A program made the translations under genes and the position numbers. 64,000 nucleotides of DNA. It comes from Nothophaeocryptopus gaeumannii. Taxonomy: Eukaryota > Ascomycota > Dothideomycetes > Mycosphaerellales > Mycosphaerellaceae. The notes below the pieces were generated by a model. The model was given only the letters and a program-made list of their open reading frames with translations, was not told where the DNA came from and did no database searches. Below, one piece after another: positions 1 through 11,068 of this stretch (the stretch's first letter is position 1; the number at the start of each line of letters is the position of its first letter). The DNA lies in NCBI GenBank assembly GCA_031771865.1, contig JASISA010000027.1:3348001-3412000 (forward strand), read 5' to 3'.

Positions 1-1669
1 CATGCCTTTTTCCTTCCTTATCCCATACTGCATGTTTCCTAACTCGCATCGCCTTGCTCAGCTCGCTGAATGGTTGTGCAAAAGCATCATGGGCAGCGAT
101 AACGTCCTTGCCTTCCACGCCGCCGTAATCAATTTGATGCTCACCTGGCTCTCTCTGCTTGAAGATACCCGGCACAATGCTCTGTCCAACGACTCGTTTG
201 CCGAGATAGTCAACTACGACCGTTCCGGGAGTGAACAATCCGTTGATGTCGAGTTGGTTTACGGTCCTGACGCCCTGGACATCCTTACCGGTCGCTACTC
301 TGGCGGCTTCATCGCCGCCGTCGCTAGCGAATGTACCGACGCCATCTGCGCCAAACGAATAGAAGACGTTGTTGTACACAAAAATCTGAGCATCCCTTGC
401 CTCGGTCGGATTCAGTGGTTGTACTTCTCCCCGAGCCACGAGGCAGGCACCACGAACAGCAGCCTCGTTGTACTCGGCGAACAGCTTGCTAGTGAGCCTC
501 TCACGGAACACGCGGTCTTGCACAGTCTCTTTGGGTAACTCTTTGGTTGATTGAAACTCTTCGTTCCAGTCGCGAAGGGTCTCGGCGTTATCCGCGCCGC
601 CCAAAAGAAACGCCTCTTGAGTGCGAGTCAGATCTGCTTGATGCTGCTGCTGCTGAGAAGCTGGTGAAACGAGCCACGGCGCAGCAGGAATACAGTTGGA
701 CAGTGCATAAGAATCCAATGGGTCGCGCTTGCCGTTGTAATCTTGCAGGAGCTTGAATGAGTTCTCGAACGAGGGCGAAAGCTGGCTCAGGAGGTTGATC
801 AGCGAATGTGCCGACGCACCCTTAGGAGAGCTTCGCGGCGCAGGATCGAACTTGTTGTTCGTAGATCTGTTGGCGTAAAATCCAGAGACATGTGACGTGA
901 TGTAATGCTGCTCGCCCTCGTTCGTGACAAGCTGGAGGTAGAGTAGATGTCCGCGCATGCGCAGATGTTGCGGAGGAGGGTTCCACGCGGAGAGCGAGAT
1001 GCTCTTCAGGGTCTTCGGAGCTGGATCGCGTGTTTGCGGGAGCAGAGATGTCATGGCAACTGGTGCGTTCAGATCGTATCCCGTGACGGGATTGGCTTCT
1101 CCCTTAGCGGTCTCTGCTGCAGTGAGCTCGACGCCGTCGCACAGACTCGAACCTGCGTCGATGCCTGCCACCAGATCTGTGCGATCGCCAGCTGCGCCAA
1201 CCAGCTCCCTCACGCGCACTACGTGCATCCGCGCCTGGGCCTCTGTGTAAGGATCCTCCACGAGCTGGCACACGGGCTCTTCGACGATGCCCGGGACCTC
1301 GGATAGCTCCACGAAGTCATTGATGCGCTTTCCGCGGTGCTCGAGATGAAAACACGAGTATTGAAACGTGTGCGGCGTGTCGACAATGGACTGGCGAATG
1401 TCCTGTACCTGCTCTTGACTCGAGACCATGATCTGCGTCTGTCCCGGAGCATGCGGCAGCTTAATGGTCAATTGGAAGACGCTCTCTGCTGGCTGCGCAC
1501 CCGCGTCTAGCTCATCGCCGTTGTCCGCGGCGGTGCCATTGGCTGCTGCTGCTGGCGGTGGAGGTGAAGGTGGGTGAGGTGTCGCGTGAGCTTCATTTTC
1601 GGTTGCTTTGGCGGGCTGCTCGCTTGGGTTTGATTCTGGAAATGTTGCTACTGCAGCATCTTGGGCCAT
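1..1669 (-). CDS. CLU1: Clustered mitochondria protein CLU1/TIF31 homolog (3' end outside window)
   Basis: An uninterrupted frame of 556 codons begins at the ATG at 1669 and runs off the left edge, so only the N-terminal part is present. After a Pro/Ala-rich leader there is a ubiquitin-like CLU_N domain at about residues 62-130, with the signature LEHRGKRINDF. Next come a linker region ending in PVAMTSLLPQ and the stretch LKSISLSAWNPPP, and the central CLU domain starts near residue 361 (RDWNEEFQSTKELP; later VYNNVFYSFG). Family knowledge: Clu proteins are cytosolic, associate with eIF3 and bind mRNAs for mitochondrial proteins, and their loss makes mitochondria collapse into clusters. The usual length is about 1,200-1,300 residues, so the TPR region lies outside the window. 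No intron is needed in the visible part. Confidence 0.95.
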   Translation of the reverse strand, partial: MAQDAAVATFPESNPSEQPAKATENEAHATPHPPSPPPPAAAANGTAADNGDELDAGAQPAESVFQLTIKLPHAPGQTQIMVSSQEQVQDIRQSIVDTPHTFQYSCFHLEHRGKRINDFVELSEVPGIVEEPVCQLVEDPYTEAQARMHVVRVRELVGAAGDRTDLVAGIDAGSSLCDGVELTAAETAKGEANPVTGYDLNAPVAMTSLLPQTRDPAPKTLKSISLSAWNPPPQHLRMRGHLLYLQLVTNEGEQHYITSHVSGFYANRSTNNKFDPAPRSSPKGASAHSLINLLSQLSPSFENSFKLLQDYNGKRDPLDSYALSNCIPAAPWLVSPASQQQQHQADLTRTQEAFLLGGADNAETLRDWNEEFQSTKELPKETVQDRVFRERLTSKLFAEYNEAAVRGACLVARGEVQPLNPTEARDAQIFVYNNVFYSFGADGVGTFASDGGDEAARVATGKDVQGVRTVNQLDINGLFTPGTVVVDYLGKRVVGQSIVPGIFKQREPGEHQIDYGGVEGKDVIAAHDAFAQPFSELSKAMRVRKHAVWDKEGKRH

Positions 1670-2184
1670 GCTTGTGGAACTGGCGTCGAATGGAAACACG
1701 CAGGCAACGACTGGAGAGGCCCGGGGCGAGAAGGGCGCACAGGAAGGAACGACGCTCTAATGGTACAGAGAAGAGAAGACAGACAGTGCTATACACGCGC
1801 AGGCTGATGATCAGATGGGCGAGAGTTTGAGCAGCAATCATCGACCTTCGAGTTTGCATCAAATCCGTGCAGGGATGCATGAAATTCCGCACTAGACCTG
1901 ACTCGACTAGGCTAGCCGGCTGCTCTGCTCCTCCGCTGCTCCTCCGGCCCTCCGCAGCACTGCACCTGCAGTACAGTATATGTAATCTCACTTCACGCAG
2001 CATGAGCATGAGCTATCCCGTGGCCAGCACCTCCAAGACCATGTCCACGACTGCAGTCGCCAACTGGCGTCAGCATGTGTCTGGAAAGCGCTTTCTTTTC
2101 CGACTGAGACAAACACTCACTCGTCAGACACCCGTCGATCCACAGAGCCCACTCATCGAGGAGTTCAAACACGACCAGCTGCGC
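1670..2184. other. Intergenic: CLU1 upstream region / downstream of DUF2985 gene
   Basis: About 0.5 kb between two genes on the same strand. It should hold the CLU1 promoter and the 3' end of the DUF2985 gene. I see no coding pattern, only short unsupported frames on both strands. Confidence 0.6.
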
Positions 2185-4023
2185 CTACAGAGCCGCCTGT
2201 TTCTCCTTCGCTTCCATGGCTCTTGGCGGCTGCGCTGGCGCTTGAGTCCCATTGCTGCTCTGCGCAGCACTGCGCTCTACGTGCTGGCCGGCAAGATTCG
2301 CTTGTTGCACCGCTCCGGAGGGAAGAGCTCCCTCGACACGCTTGACTCTTCGGCCCTCGCGCCAACTAACTGCGCCACCAATTCCAGCCACGAAGCAGGC
2401 GAGAGCGACGAAGACTCCGGTGCTCCATGGAGGTCGGTTGTGTCTATTGAAGACCCACATGACTATGGATAGGGGGATGTGATAGTCAGTAATCGTCTGA
2501 GATGGCATCGAGGGCAGCATAGTGGCGAACTTACACACTGAGAGACAAGTTTGGAAGAGCGTGTTGCATATTTGGCACCAAACGAAAAGGTCGATCTTCC
2601 AAGTCGCCGTAGCCGGCGCCCTCACTCCGGTCAACGGTGCCTCTGGTGCTTTAGTCTCTGGCAAAGGTAGCCTCAAGTCCTATAGTGAAAGGCTGAGATC
2701 AGTACCTCATTCGAATCGAGTAACATGTTCACTCACTGATGTGGGCTTGGCCTGTGAGGCTTCGAGATCGTCGGCATTTGGCAATGCCAGAGAGCTCATA
2801 TACTCCTCGATGGTCATCTGATCCACACATTGAGATCCTGGGAGCCTGATCCATGACTTGTAATGCCCGGCCAGTTTCCGCAAACCGTACATCTTCTTCT
2901 CTCTTCCGTGCGCGCTTTCGCTTGTGAATCGATATCTCATGATGTCTGAGGATAGCATTGAACCATTCAGCAGGTATTTCAAAATTGCTTTTCAACCCCG
3001 GTTTGACTTACAATAGGCATCTCGGAACCTCCAGGGAGCCATGCCAAAGCCAGTGACACAGAACAATGCGTCTGCGAGTACCGAGTGTAAGGGTTAATAG
3101 TGTCCAGAGAGACGTTCGAGACTTCACTTACTGAGTATTTGACTATCCCACTCGATCCATTTTCGACGGGGACTCTCGATGTCATTGCAGTCTTTGTAAT
3201 ATTCTCCTTGCATGTCTGCGAGATAGCACATGACGGGCGCAGCATTGACCACAAGGAGGAACAGCATTCCGCCTACGCTAGTGTCAGTCGGACAACTCGC
3301 ATGGCTAGTACGCATGTCTCCCGTGCAGGTGTATTGCTGTACTCACCCCAGGCAACGACCTAATCAAAGGTGTCAGCAGTCATGTCAGTAAACGCTTTCA
3401 CGATTCATGCCACTAACATTGAGGCCGTATACTGTTACCAAGAATCCGAAAGGTGTGGTGATCCATTTCCAGAACGCTACGAGTATATTCCAGATGGAAA
3501 CACTCCAGGGCAGCTTCGGCGGCGGGATGTATCTTGGCGTATGGGCAAGGGTGTGATTGCGAAGCGGGGAGATTGAACTGTTTGTTGGAAGTTTTGGCCC
3601 AGGTGCCTTTGCTGTCCTCGCTGTTGGCCCGCATGTGTATGTGGGCCTTAGCGCTTCAGACGGCGCACAAGACGCGCCAATGCCCTTGACGGAGGACGAT
3701 TCTTCGCTGAGGGGGGAAAACGCCCCAGGGGCAGTAGCATCAATTTTCCTGCTGACCTCGTCACTTGCTGACGGCCTCAAGAGACGAGTGGATCCATCGC
3801 TGTGGTTCCATGCTCGAGCTTCAGAAACCTCGCTGGCGTTCTTGATTGAGCTAATGCTCGGAGGTCCGCTTGTAGCATCTGCTATGGTGGCAAGAAAACC
3901 AGTAGGAAGGTCGTTGTCCGAAATTCTCTCGGCCGCAGACACGGTGTTCTGAGCGATGTTCGATACCGACGTCCTTCGACTCTGTCCATCCTGGGCCGAA
4001 CTGGACATCGATTGGATCACCAT
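2185..4023 (-). CDS. DUF2985 family integral membrane protein
   Basis: Seven exons by phase matching: 4023-3418, 3359-3347 (13 nt), 3272-3132, 3071-3012, 2945-2737, 2679-2535, 2462-2185; 483 residues. The first 180 residues are Ser/Pro-rich and probably disordered. The conserved fungal DUF2985 block follows: SIWNILVAFWKWITTPFGF, VTVYGLNVVAWGGMLFLL, DCNDIESPRRKWIEWDSQIL, NALFCVTGFGMAPWRFRDAY and KLAGHYKSWIRLPGS. Hydrophobic segments lie near residues 180-222 and again near 370-420 (FVALACFVAGIGGAVSW). Function is unknown; the family occurs widely in filamentous ascomycetes as a multi-spanning membrane protein. The last intron (72 nt, 2534-2463) is a multiple of three with no stop, so its retention would stay in frame. 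The start at 4023 is the first ATG; another ATG five codons later is possible. Confidence 0.88.
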
Positions 4024-4427
4024 CTCAAGTAGTATGTGTTAATGTCTGCAGATGAATGGATCAAAGCCCGAGACGGTACAATGTGATGATTGCAACAGAC
4101 AGATGCAGGCTCGCGTTCGGTGTTATTGGATATAATGTCTTTCGAACAAGCGGTCGTAAATGCGATGGTCGCATGATTGACGAGTGTTGGCGCAACCAAG
4201 ATGGAAGTGTTGCGATCGAGTCATGGCCATTGCAAGAGGCAGGGGCGAGTCCGAGACTCGTGGCTGTGCGCGTGTTCGTACTCGCTCCGTCTGGGAGCAA
4301 GAGCACATGAACACAGTGCGTGCTTCTCTTTCTTCTTTTCGTGTCTGCCGGCCTATCACACCGAGGTTCCGTATCTGCTCACATATGTGCATACTGCTTG
4401 CTCCATGAAGCATTAGTATCGGTATCT
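4024..4427. other. Intergenic: DUF2985 gene promoter / AFI1 3' region
   Basis: About 0.4 kb between two same-strand genes. I see no conserved coding pattern or structured element. Confidence 0.6.
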
Positions 4428-7061
4428 TCAGCCCGTTAAATCGCCTCCTTTCTCAATGCGATCGACCTTCAGAGACATTACTCGCTCCCAGCCGATGCGG
4501 ATAAATCTTCCCAGGGTTTGCCAAAAATGCCGCCCTGCCTCGTGCTCTTTGATTCTGCCTAAGAGCTCTGCGACCTCTTCCCTAACCTCGGCTTTGGGGT
4601 GGAACAAGCCCATGCCGAGGTGTAACAAGCCTGTGTTCTGCGCGCTGCCGGAAGCCGTAGGCTTGTTCTCCCACACGCCGTTCGCGATGACAGTCAGAAG
4701 CTGGCTTATTTCTTGTTCCAATCTGATGGCGCCGCACAACGCAAGGTATATGTTGGCGCTTTGGTCGTGTCCAAGGCGAAGCTTCGCAATCTTATCGTGC
4801 AGATGCTGGAGGTCCAGATGTTTGATCGGGCGGTGCACGTAGTACGCTGCCAGATCTTGGATGAAATTGTAGTAACTTCGCGTATTCCTCCAGCCTTCAA
4901 TACGCGTCGAATTCGCCGCGAGCTCGTTGTTCTTACTCTGTGGGGTAGGCCAAACATATCCGTGCCCGGTAACTTCTGGCGGAAGCTGCCCGGTTTTATT
5001 TACGCCAGGACTGTCCACAGGCGACAGTTCTGAAGCCGAAAGGGTGCTTTTCGGGCTCTCGGGGTTGTGGATGTGAAGCGCGCTGGCGCCGTACACGGTT
5101 TCCTCGAAGCTGGATGCCAATCTTGTAAACTTGACAATCCACCTCCGAAACTTGCTTCGAATGGCGTTCTCTCCATGTCTCTCGTTGATTGCAGCCAGTA
5201 CACTCTGCATGAATGCTCCGTCGCCAGTAGCGTCGCTGCTCTGACTTCCTGTTGGGGCAGTATTACCGCCCAGACCAGCGGAAAGACTAGCACCAGCCGA
5301 AACAAGTGAGGCTATGCCACCGCCTCCGCTGGCTGCGATGGTGCCTGGCTGATGTGTATTTTGATGGAAAAATGCTACACCTTCGGTAAGAGGTGCCTGT
5401 TCAATGTGGTTGGAAATGCGCATTCTGCCAGTACTTAGATCGCACATGAGATCCCACCATTCAGTCTTAAGCGCGAAAGCTGGGTTGGTCACGCCAGCAA
5501 TGAAACCGGGCACTTTGAGCAGGTCATCAATTTTGGTAAGGTCAGTGTATGGAAATGCGTGCCTTGTAAAGCCCCGAAGAAGCCCACCCGAAGCGAGTGC
5601 GCACGCAGCGAGAACAGCTTCGGCAACCTCAGAGCTTGGTAGGCCATGGCCGAGGAATATGACCCGCTTTTGAGTAAGAAGCGCGTTCAAAAGAACGATG
5701 ATGGGGTGAGTGGCAGGGCCAGAAGTTGTGAGGTGTGGATGAGTCGGGTTGAATGGAATTATCTGCGTGGTATGCGGAGTGCTGAACGTAGTGATCAATT
5801 TGATCAAGCTGAAGTCTCCGACTGTCTCTGGACTCACTGCCGTTGGGATTTTGACTGGTACCGGAACATTTGCGTAGTTGACGATGCTCTCGAATTCATG
5901 TGTGTCTCGAGGCAGACCATATCGCGTCTTGGACTGAAGTTGTTGTGTACTCGTTTGCTCCAATGGCTGCAGCGTTGCATCCTGCTCTGTGTTCGCAGCC
6001 ATTCGTTGAGCAATGATTGTCTCAAATTTCTCCAAAAAGAGATCTTTGGCGTCGGTAGCCTGTAGAATATACTTTTCCATGAAGTTGAGCCTAGGAAGTA
6101 AGGAGAGATCCATGCTGTTCACGGCCTCATAGAGACTTGCTAACGTCTCAATCTGCGGACTGGCAAAATACTGTTCCAGGGCGAGTAGAAGTAGAGGTTT
6201 GTATATATGCAAGAACGAGTGCCGTGTGCAAATGGCCATAGCTTTGACAATGGCCCCACGTCTGACAGTGGTGTCGTGTTTGGTGTTGACCAGGTTGAGA
6301 ACATAAATCAAAGGTGGTCCGTCAAGGTCGACCTCATCGGATTCATCCTCATGAAAATTATGGTCTAAAGGCTCGTGCAGGTCATCGTCGTCCGTGGAGT
6401 CGTCTGTGTCTGCATCTGGGCTTGCATCTTCGTCTCCATCCTCGGCACCAGGCTCAGCCTGCTCGTTGCGTGCCTCGCGTCTACGCCTGCGGGTCTTGCG
6501 ATTTGTCTCTGGTTCTTCTTCTTCCATGCCAGCGTCTTTGTGCAGGAAGAAGATGGTCCAATCCTGGCTCCTCGAATGCACCTGATCCGGTAGCATCAGC
6601 TCAGCCAACATGTGTTCATCTCCACCGACTGGACCTGGATACTGATGCTCCATGATGCTCCCGCGATCAATGTCGAACGACGCGACCAGGATGTATTCGA
6701 CATGCTTCTCGGAGCTTGTGGGAGGGTATTGGGATTTGACGGGCTTTGCCGCCGGCGCGGCATGCCTACGAGGGGCTGAGGGGGGCTGCTGTTGAGGTCG
6801 AAGGAGGTAGTGGTGGTGTTGTTGTTGCTGCTGCTGCTGCTGCTGTGGGGCGAAAACATTGCCGGACTGTGAGGAGTGGTAGCTGTTGCCGCTGGACTGC
6901 TGGGAGGTGGTTGAATGGGAGTGGCGGTGGTTCACGGTCAGATTGTTGTTTCTGCTGCTACTGGAGGGAAAGGAGTTGAGCGAGCTGGACGCATGCCGGT
7001 TCCGTGACGATGCGCTGCCGGAGGAGTTGGTGTTGGGCCGCACTGGCAGCACAGTCGCCAT
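4428..7061 (-). CDS. AFI1: Afi1/Mesa-type Arf3-interacting DENN-related polarity protein
   Basis: Single-exon gene of 877 residues from the ATG at 7061. The N-terminus is a Ser/Asn/His-rich disordered region with a run of nine Gln (residues 73-81), then the Afi1 docking domain from about residue 120 (EYILVASFDIDRGSIMEHQY; LPDQVHSRSQDWTIFFLHKD). A long acidic insert (about residues 195-260) interrupts the longin-like part. The SPA (stabilisation of polarity axis) region follows: ALEQYFASPQIETLASLYEA, IIVLLNALLTQKRVIFLGHG and the C-terminal RPIKHLDLQHLHDKIAKL. Family knowledge: yeast Afi1 binds Arf3 and is needed for cell-polarity landmarks and septins; the fold is related to DENN Rab-GEFs. A role at hyphal tips is inference. 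It is divergent from the EF-hand gene, with 407 nt between start codons. Confidence 0.9.
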   Translation of the reverse strand: MATVLPVRPNTNSSGSASSRNRHASSSLNSFPSSSSRNNNLTVNHRHSHSTTSQQSSGNSYHSSQSGNVFAPQQQQQQQQQHHHYLLRPQQQPPSAPRRHAAPAAKPVKSQYPPTSSEKHVEYILVASFDIDRGSIMEHQYPGPVGGDEHMLAELMLPDQVHSRSQDWTIFFLHKDAGMEEEEPETNRKTRRRRREARNEQAEPGAEDGDEDASPDADTDDSTDDDDLHEPLDHNFHEDESDEVDLDGPPLIYVLNLVNTKHDTTVRRGAIVKAMAICTRHSFLHIYKPLLLLALEQYFASPQIETLASLYEAVNSMDLSLLPRLNFMEKYILQATDAKDLFLEKFETIIAQRMAANTEQDATLQPLEQTSTQQLQSKTRYGLPRDTHEFESIVNYANVPVPVKIPTAVSPETVGDFSLIKLITTFSTPHTTQIIPFNPTHPHLTTSGPATHPIIVLLNALLTQKRVIFLGHGLPSSEVAEAVLAACALASGGLLRGFTRHAFPYTDLTKIDDLLKVPGFIAGVTNPAFALKTEWWDLMCDLSTGRMRISNHIEQAPLTEGVAFFHQNTHQPGTIAASGGGGIASLVSAGASLSAGLGGNTAPTGSQSSDATGDGAFMQSVLAAINERHGENAIRSKFRRWIVKFTRLASSFEETVYGASALHIHNPESPKSTLSASELSPVDSPGVNKTGQLPPEVTGHGYVWPTPQSKNNELAANSTRIEGWRNTRSYYNFIQDLAAYYVHRPIKHLDLQHLHDKIAKLRLGHDQSANIYLALCGAIRLEQEISQLLTVIANGVWENKPTASGSAQNTGLLHLGMGLFHPKAEVREEVAELLGRIKEHEAGRHFWQTLGRFIRIGWERVMSLKVDRIEKGGDLTG

Positions 7062-7468
7062 GGTTGTTACGATGGGCTAGCTATGTATACAGTAGCGACA
7101 AGTGTTACCAGCTTGACAGGCCATTGATGTTCAGTGGGTCTGGGCGCGATATGAGTAGTGGCCAGAGGAGGATCGGGGCATCCTGTGCACCGGAACTCGA
7201 AGCGGTGGGGTGACAGCGATGAACGGCACAGGGTAAGGCCGAAAGCTTGTCTCGTTGCCCCTCGTTACGTGCCTGTCGACAGCCTCCAGTCTGCACGTCC
7301 GAGCAGTACATACAGCACATCAACTCCACCCATCACATCAACCCGTTCGAACAGCTTCGCCCACCACGGGAATCAACACTGCAGATCAAGGAACATTTCG
7401 AAAACACCGCCTTCCGAACTCATGGCCCTTGGGCTCGCGCACCACCACGAACGTGACTAAACCGCAGC
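7062..7468. promoter_or_regulatory. Shared divergent promoter, AFI1 and EF-hand gene
   Basis: The two genes point away from each other with 407 nt between start codons, so this stretch must hold both promoters. I did not recognise specific factor sites. Confidence 0.5.
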
Positions 7469-8702
7469 ATGGTGTGTTCCGTCCACCGCTCTAATCCATT
7501 CTGTGCTGATCCAGGCGTGCGCACCCCAGGCATCGCCGAACCCCAACCGCCTTTCAGCACAACTCTCACCCTTCGAGGGCGCGTCTGGCAGGCAATCGCC
7601 CTTTCGACGTCAGAACAGCCAGTCACCAGCGACCGCCGTGCGAGGAGCCACTCCGTCCGCTTCTCCTACGAAGCCTGCATCTTCCCTGTCGCCGACCAAG
7701 GCGAATTCACTGTCCCCAGAAAAGCCGAATCCTTTCACCAGACGACCCAGCCAAATCGGTCATGCCAGCGAGCGACCATCAAGCCCTTTCGCCAGGCCGA
7801 CCAGCAGCCTGAGCCTTGTGTCTTCGCCTTCGCGCAATCTGAGCAACATTGGCCTTGCGGAGCCTGTCGCGGAGCCTACGTTCATTTCTCAAGCCCGAAA
7901 GCCAAACAACGCCCAGGAGGAGGACCTACAGCAGCCGGATACACCCACGTTGGCGCTCTCCTCACCCACACCATACGAGAGAGCCCGCTCCTCGTCACCT
8001 GGGACTCATCCCGAGGAATCGCCGTTCTATGTGCCACCAAGCCCCGCCGCGAATACGCGCCCTGCGATGCCGAGAAATTACTCTTCATCCACAGCAACCA
8101 CCATCAAGCCTCCTGCGTTCTCTGCAAAGCTGCAGCAAAAGAATGCGTCGGCGCTAAAACTCAACGGCATGGGTGGAGGTTCATACTATCACATATCGCA
8201 ACCATTGCTTCACAGCATGAGGGAGTCGTTCGAAGTTTTAGACACTGGCAACACGGGGAGTGTGAATTCGGTAGCAGTGGCAGATATGCTGGCTCAAATG
8301 GGCCTCGACAACAGTCCTTCTGCCCTCAAGACTTTCTTCCCACCTGGCGGACCAGCTCAATTGAACTTGGCAAGATATCTTGACATGCTCTCCGCCCCAC
8401 TAGCCGACCTTTCGCAGCCGCATGAACTGCGAGCTGCCTTTGAAGCGTTCGATGTCGACGATAGTGGGCAAATCGACGTCGGGATCTTGCGTGATGCGCT
8501 GCTAAACACTGCGCCACAGCCCGGGGAGAACACCGTGCGCTTGAGTGAGAGGGACGTGGATGGCATTCTGCGCGAGTACACTGGCAGAAGGGCGTTCGGC
8601 ACGCGAGGCCTAAGCAAGGGCGAAGTTTTCAAGTATCGGGATTTCATGGCCAGCATGTGCGGGAGTGACATCCCATCAACGGAAGCTGCGCCGGTGGCTT
8701 GA
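7469..8702 (+). CDS. EF-hand (calmodulin-like) protein with disordered N-terminus
   Basis: The frame open from 7503 to 8702 has no usable upstream ATG. The best model is a first exon of only the ATG (7469-7471), a 43-nt intron (7472-7514; GTGTGT donor, CTAAT branch) and exon 2 at 7515-8702, giving 396 residues. An acceptor at 7529 also keeps frame and gives 391. The first half is Ser/Pro-rich with repeated SP motifs such as SPFEG and SPTK. The C-terminal 160 residues form two EF-hand pairs: FEVLDTGNTGSVNSV, FEAFDVDDSGQIDVG, and a third weak site near SERDVDGILREY. Loop position 12 lacks the usual Glu, so calcium binding is doubtful, as in many myosin light chains. The exact orthologue is not recognised. 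Its stop lies 27 nt from that of the convergent sirtuin gene. Confidence 0.72.
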
Positions 8703-8729
8703 GCTCTCAGTCCCTATTGAAAGCCGATT

Positions 8730-10006
8730 CTAAGCCCACGGCGCTGGTTGAAAATTTGCGCTGCGTGCTACAGGCTCGCGGAGCCGTTCGACCATGGCTG
8801 GAAGTACTTGTTCCAACGGCAGGCTGCATCTCAACCCTTGACTGCCGTTGCCGACCATTGGCACGTCCTGGAAGAACGTCTCTTCGCCGCGTAATCCTCC
8901 CTGCAAACAAAGAAGTCAGCTGGTCAGCGCTCATCCACTTCAAAGTCGTGGTCTGCTGATTACACACCATATTGATAGCCGCGATTCCTTTGCCTTGCTC
9001 TTTAGCACGCTTGATCAATCTCCAAGCCGAGTATGTCGCCAATGATGATCCAAGAATGAGAACAGAACTCGCGTCATCTACCGCGGATTCAACAGCAAGC
9101 TTGACGGAGCCTGGAATCGATTCTCCAAACATGATCACGGCTGGTTTGAGGATTCCTGCCGTGGATGCGGGGGCCCAGGCTCCATCACCGTCGACAGAGA
9201 TCTTCTTTCTTTCATCTCGCAGGCATCTAGGGCAACTGAACAAGGGACAAGGAAAAATCAGCGAAATTTTCAGGCAATGATGAAAAACGGCAATCAAGCA
9301 AGGCTTACGGTGGATATCGGAAAGTGGTGTAGTCGACGCCTGGAACATCAACGTCGCCATCGGGGTTCGTCTTCAGCCCGAGTCTTCTCCTTTCCAATGG
9401 ATCCTCGGTGGTCAATGCGCCGCTCTCCAGCATCTCGGCCAGAAAGTCCGCCCAGGCGGGATTCATCCTCGCAAGATCCTGTTGAAACTCGTCCCGGTCG
9501 TATTCTGTTCTGCACGTGAGGCACACTGTACTACGTAGATAGCCATGCAATTCAAGCACGGGTAACGTTGGATGCGCCTTGGAGTGAAAGGAGTCCACAT
9601 TTTGTGTTATCACCCTACCGATGAGGCCTCTCTTCCCAAGTGCACCGACGGCGTGGTGTGCAGCATTTGGCCTGCTGCGATGGAGGTTTGTCCATCCTAG
9701 GAATGACCTGGCCCAATACCGCTTGCGCGCTTCATGACTGGCACAAAACTCGTGGAAGTATATCGGCCGGTAGGTCTTGTTCAAAGTGTAGGTACCCTGG
9801 CTGCCTCTGTAGTCTGCAAGGCCTGAAGCGACTGAGATGCCGGCTCCTGAAAGAATGGCAGTCTTGCCACCATCGGTATTTCCTTGGGCGTTTCGAGTCA
9901 GGAAGTGTTGCAAAGCGTCTACCGCACCATCGATGGTCGTGGCTGTCTTCGGTATTATATTCGGCTGTGGTAAAGGCGCAGTGTACGGGATTCTCATCAA
10001 TGGCAT
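8730..10006 (-). CDS. Class II sirtuin, SIRT4-like NAD-dependent protein deacylase
   Basis: Three exons: 10006-9309, 9235-8968, 8900-8730; 378 residues. Sirtuin motifs occur in order: GAGIS (54-58) with SGLADYRG, TQNVD (134-138), catalytic His154 in LELHG, and four zinc cysteines (162, 165, 234, 237; the second pair, CPRC, starts just after the exon 1/2 junction). Then come GESIP, ILGSSLATYSAWRL and INMGGLRGEETFF. The long insert between the Cys pairs and the overall pattern fit SIRT4-type class II sirtuins, which are usually mitochondrial and remove acyl or lipoyl-type groups or ADP-ribosylate. Mitochondrial location is not obvious from the N-terminus, which has few basic residues. It is convergent with the EF-hand gene; the two stops are 27 nt apart, so the 3' UTRs almost certainly overlap. 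Confidence 0.93.
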
Positions 10007-11068
10007 GCCTTCGAATGCATATGGAATTCGACAGCCAAGGTTTCAGCATTCAGCGATGTGTTGAGAAGCGACCATCATGTCGTCATCGGAGCAATCCCGC
10101 CTCCTTGTCATGCACGAAGTACTTCAGTAGACCACGTTCCATCACGGACTGGCGGGCGTGATACAACCGCTTCCCGTGCTCTGCTTTTGAGTTAAATAAC
10201 ATCAATACTCTGGTATATGCAGGGATAGCTTGCAGGTATGCAGCGCCCCGAACCACGGCGACTGCGTCTTCTCAGCATCGAGCCGTCGTCTCAATTGGTG
10301 CAGGGCGGCCACAAATTTCGTCGCATGTCCCTCAAGGACTGGGTTGCATCTTGCAAGTTGCAACAGCATGCCAATCATGCGTGCAGGTGGTCTTGGGCTT
10401 GGGCTCATTGTTGCCAATAACTCCAACGGCCGCATGGGTCGGCGAGTACTTAGACTCGAGGGGCTGATCATACGGTATATCATACATACATACACTGCCA
10501 CTAACTCGCAAGTGTGATGTATCAGGCTCAGCCGAGCGAAAGGGCACAGCCAACCCCCACAGCCCTCTGCGGGTCTGGAGCCGGCGACAATGGCAGCGAC
10601 GTTGGACGAAGACAGAGAGTGCCCCTTCCAGTCCACCGGATGCAGTCGACTTCGATTTCCAGCGGCCGCACAGCGCTCACGCGAACCGAGCAGAAACAGC
10701 AGCAGGGTCTCTTTCTCTGCGCGCAGAAGCGCCTGCCACGCTCGCCGGCCATACGCCATGCGGAAAGCACGCTGCTGCCTACCGCCACGACCCTGGGAGC
10801 GGAACCTCGTGAACCTCGCCCACCTGGAACATCGCTGTCGCCACGCCCGTTGCAGCTCGCCGTGCCCGCAAAACAACGTCCAGCATCGCTCCGCCTCGAC
10901 AGCACCAATGGCTTCTCAGCGCTGCCTGTGCCATTTCTGAGGCGGACGATCTGTGATGCCCGCGCCGACGCTACTTCCACACCACTCATCACACTCACCC
11001 AAGTCCCAGCAGACCACCGGCAACCCCTGCCGCCCACTCCGACGACACCCCTGGCCGAGCAGGCAATA
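10007..11068. other. Intergenic: sirtuin promoter and upstream region of the Cys-rich gene
   Basis: About 1.06 kb upstream of both divergent genes. The frame of the downstream gene stays open back to an ATG at 10514. The extra 185 codons are low-complexity Pro/Thr/Ser and look like translated 5' leader, but a longer protein cannot be excluded. Confidence 0.5.

Noticed and set aside
7469..8383. 304-codon plus-strand frame overlapping the EF-hand gene
   Set aside because: It is in another frame from the EF-hand protein, lacks known motifs, and ends within the EF-hand domain region; it is a shadow.
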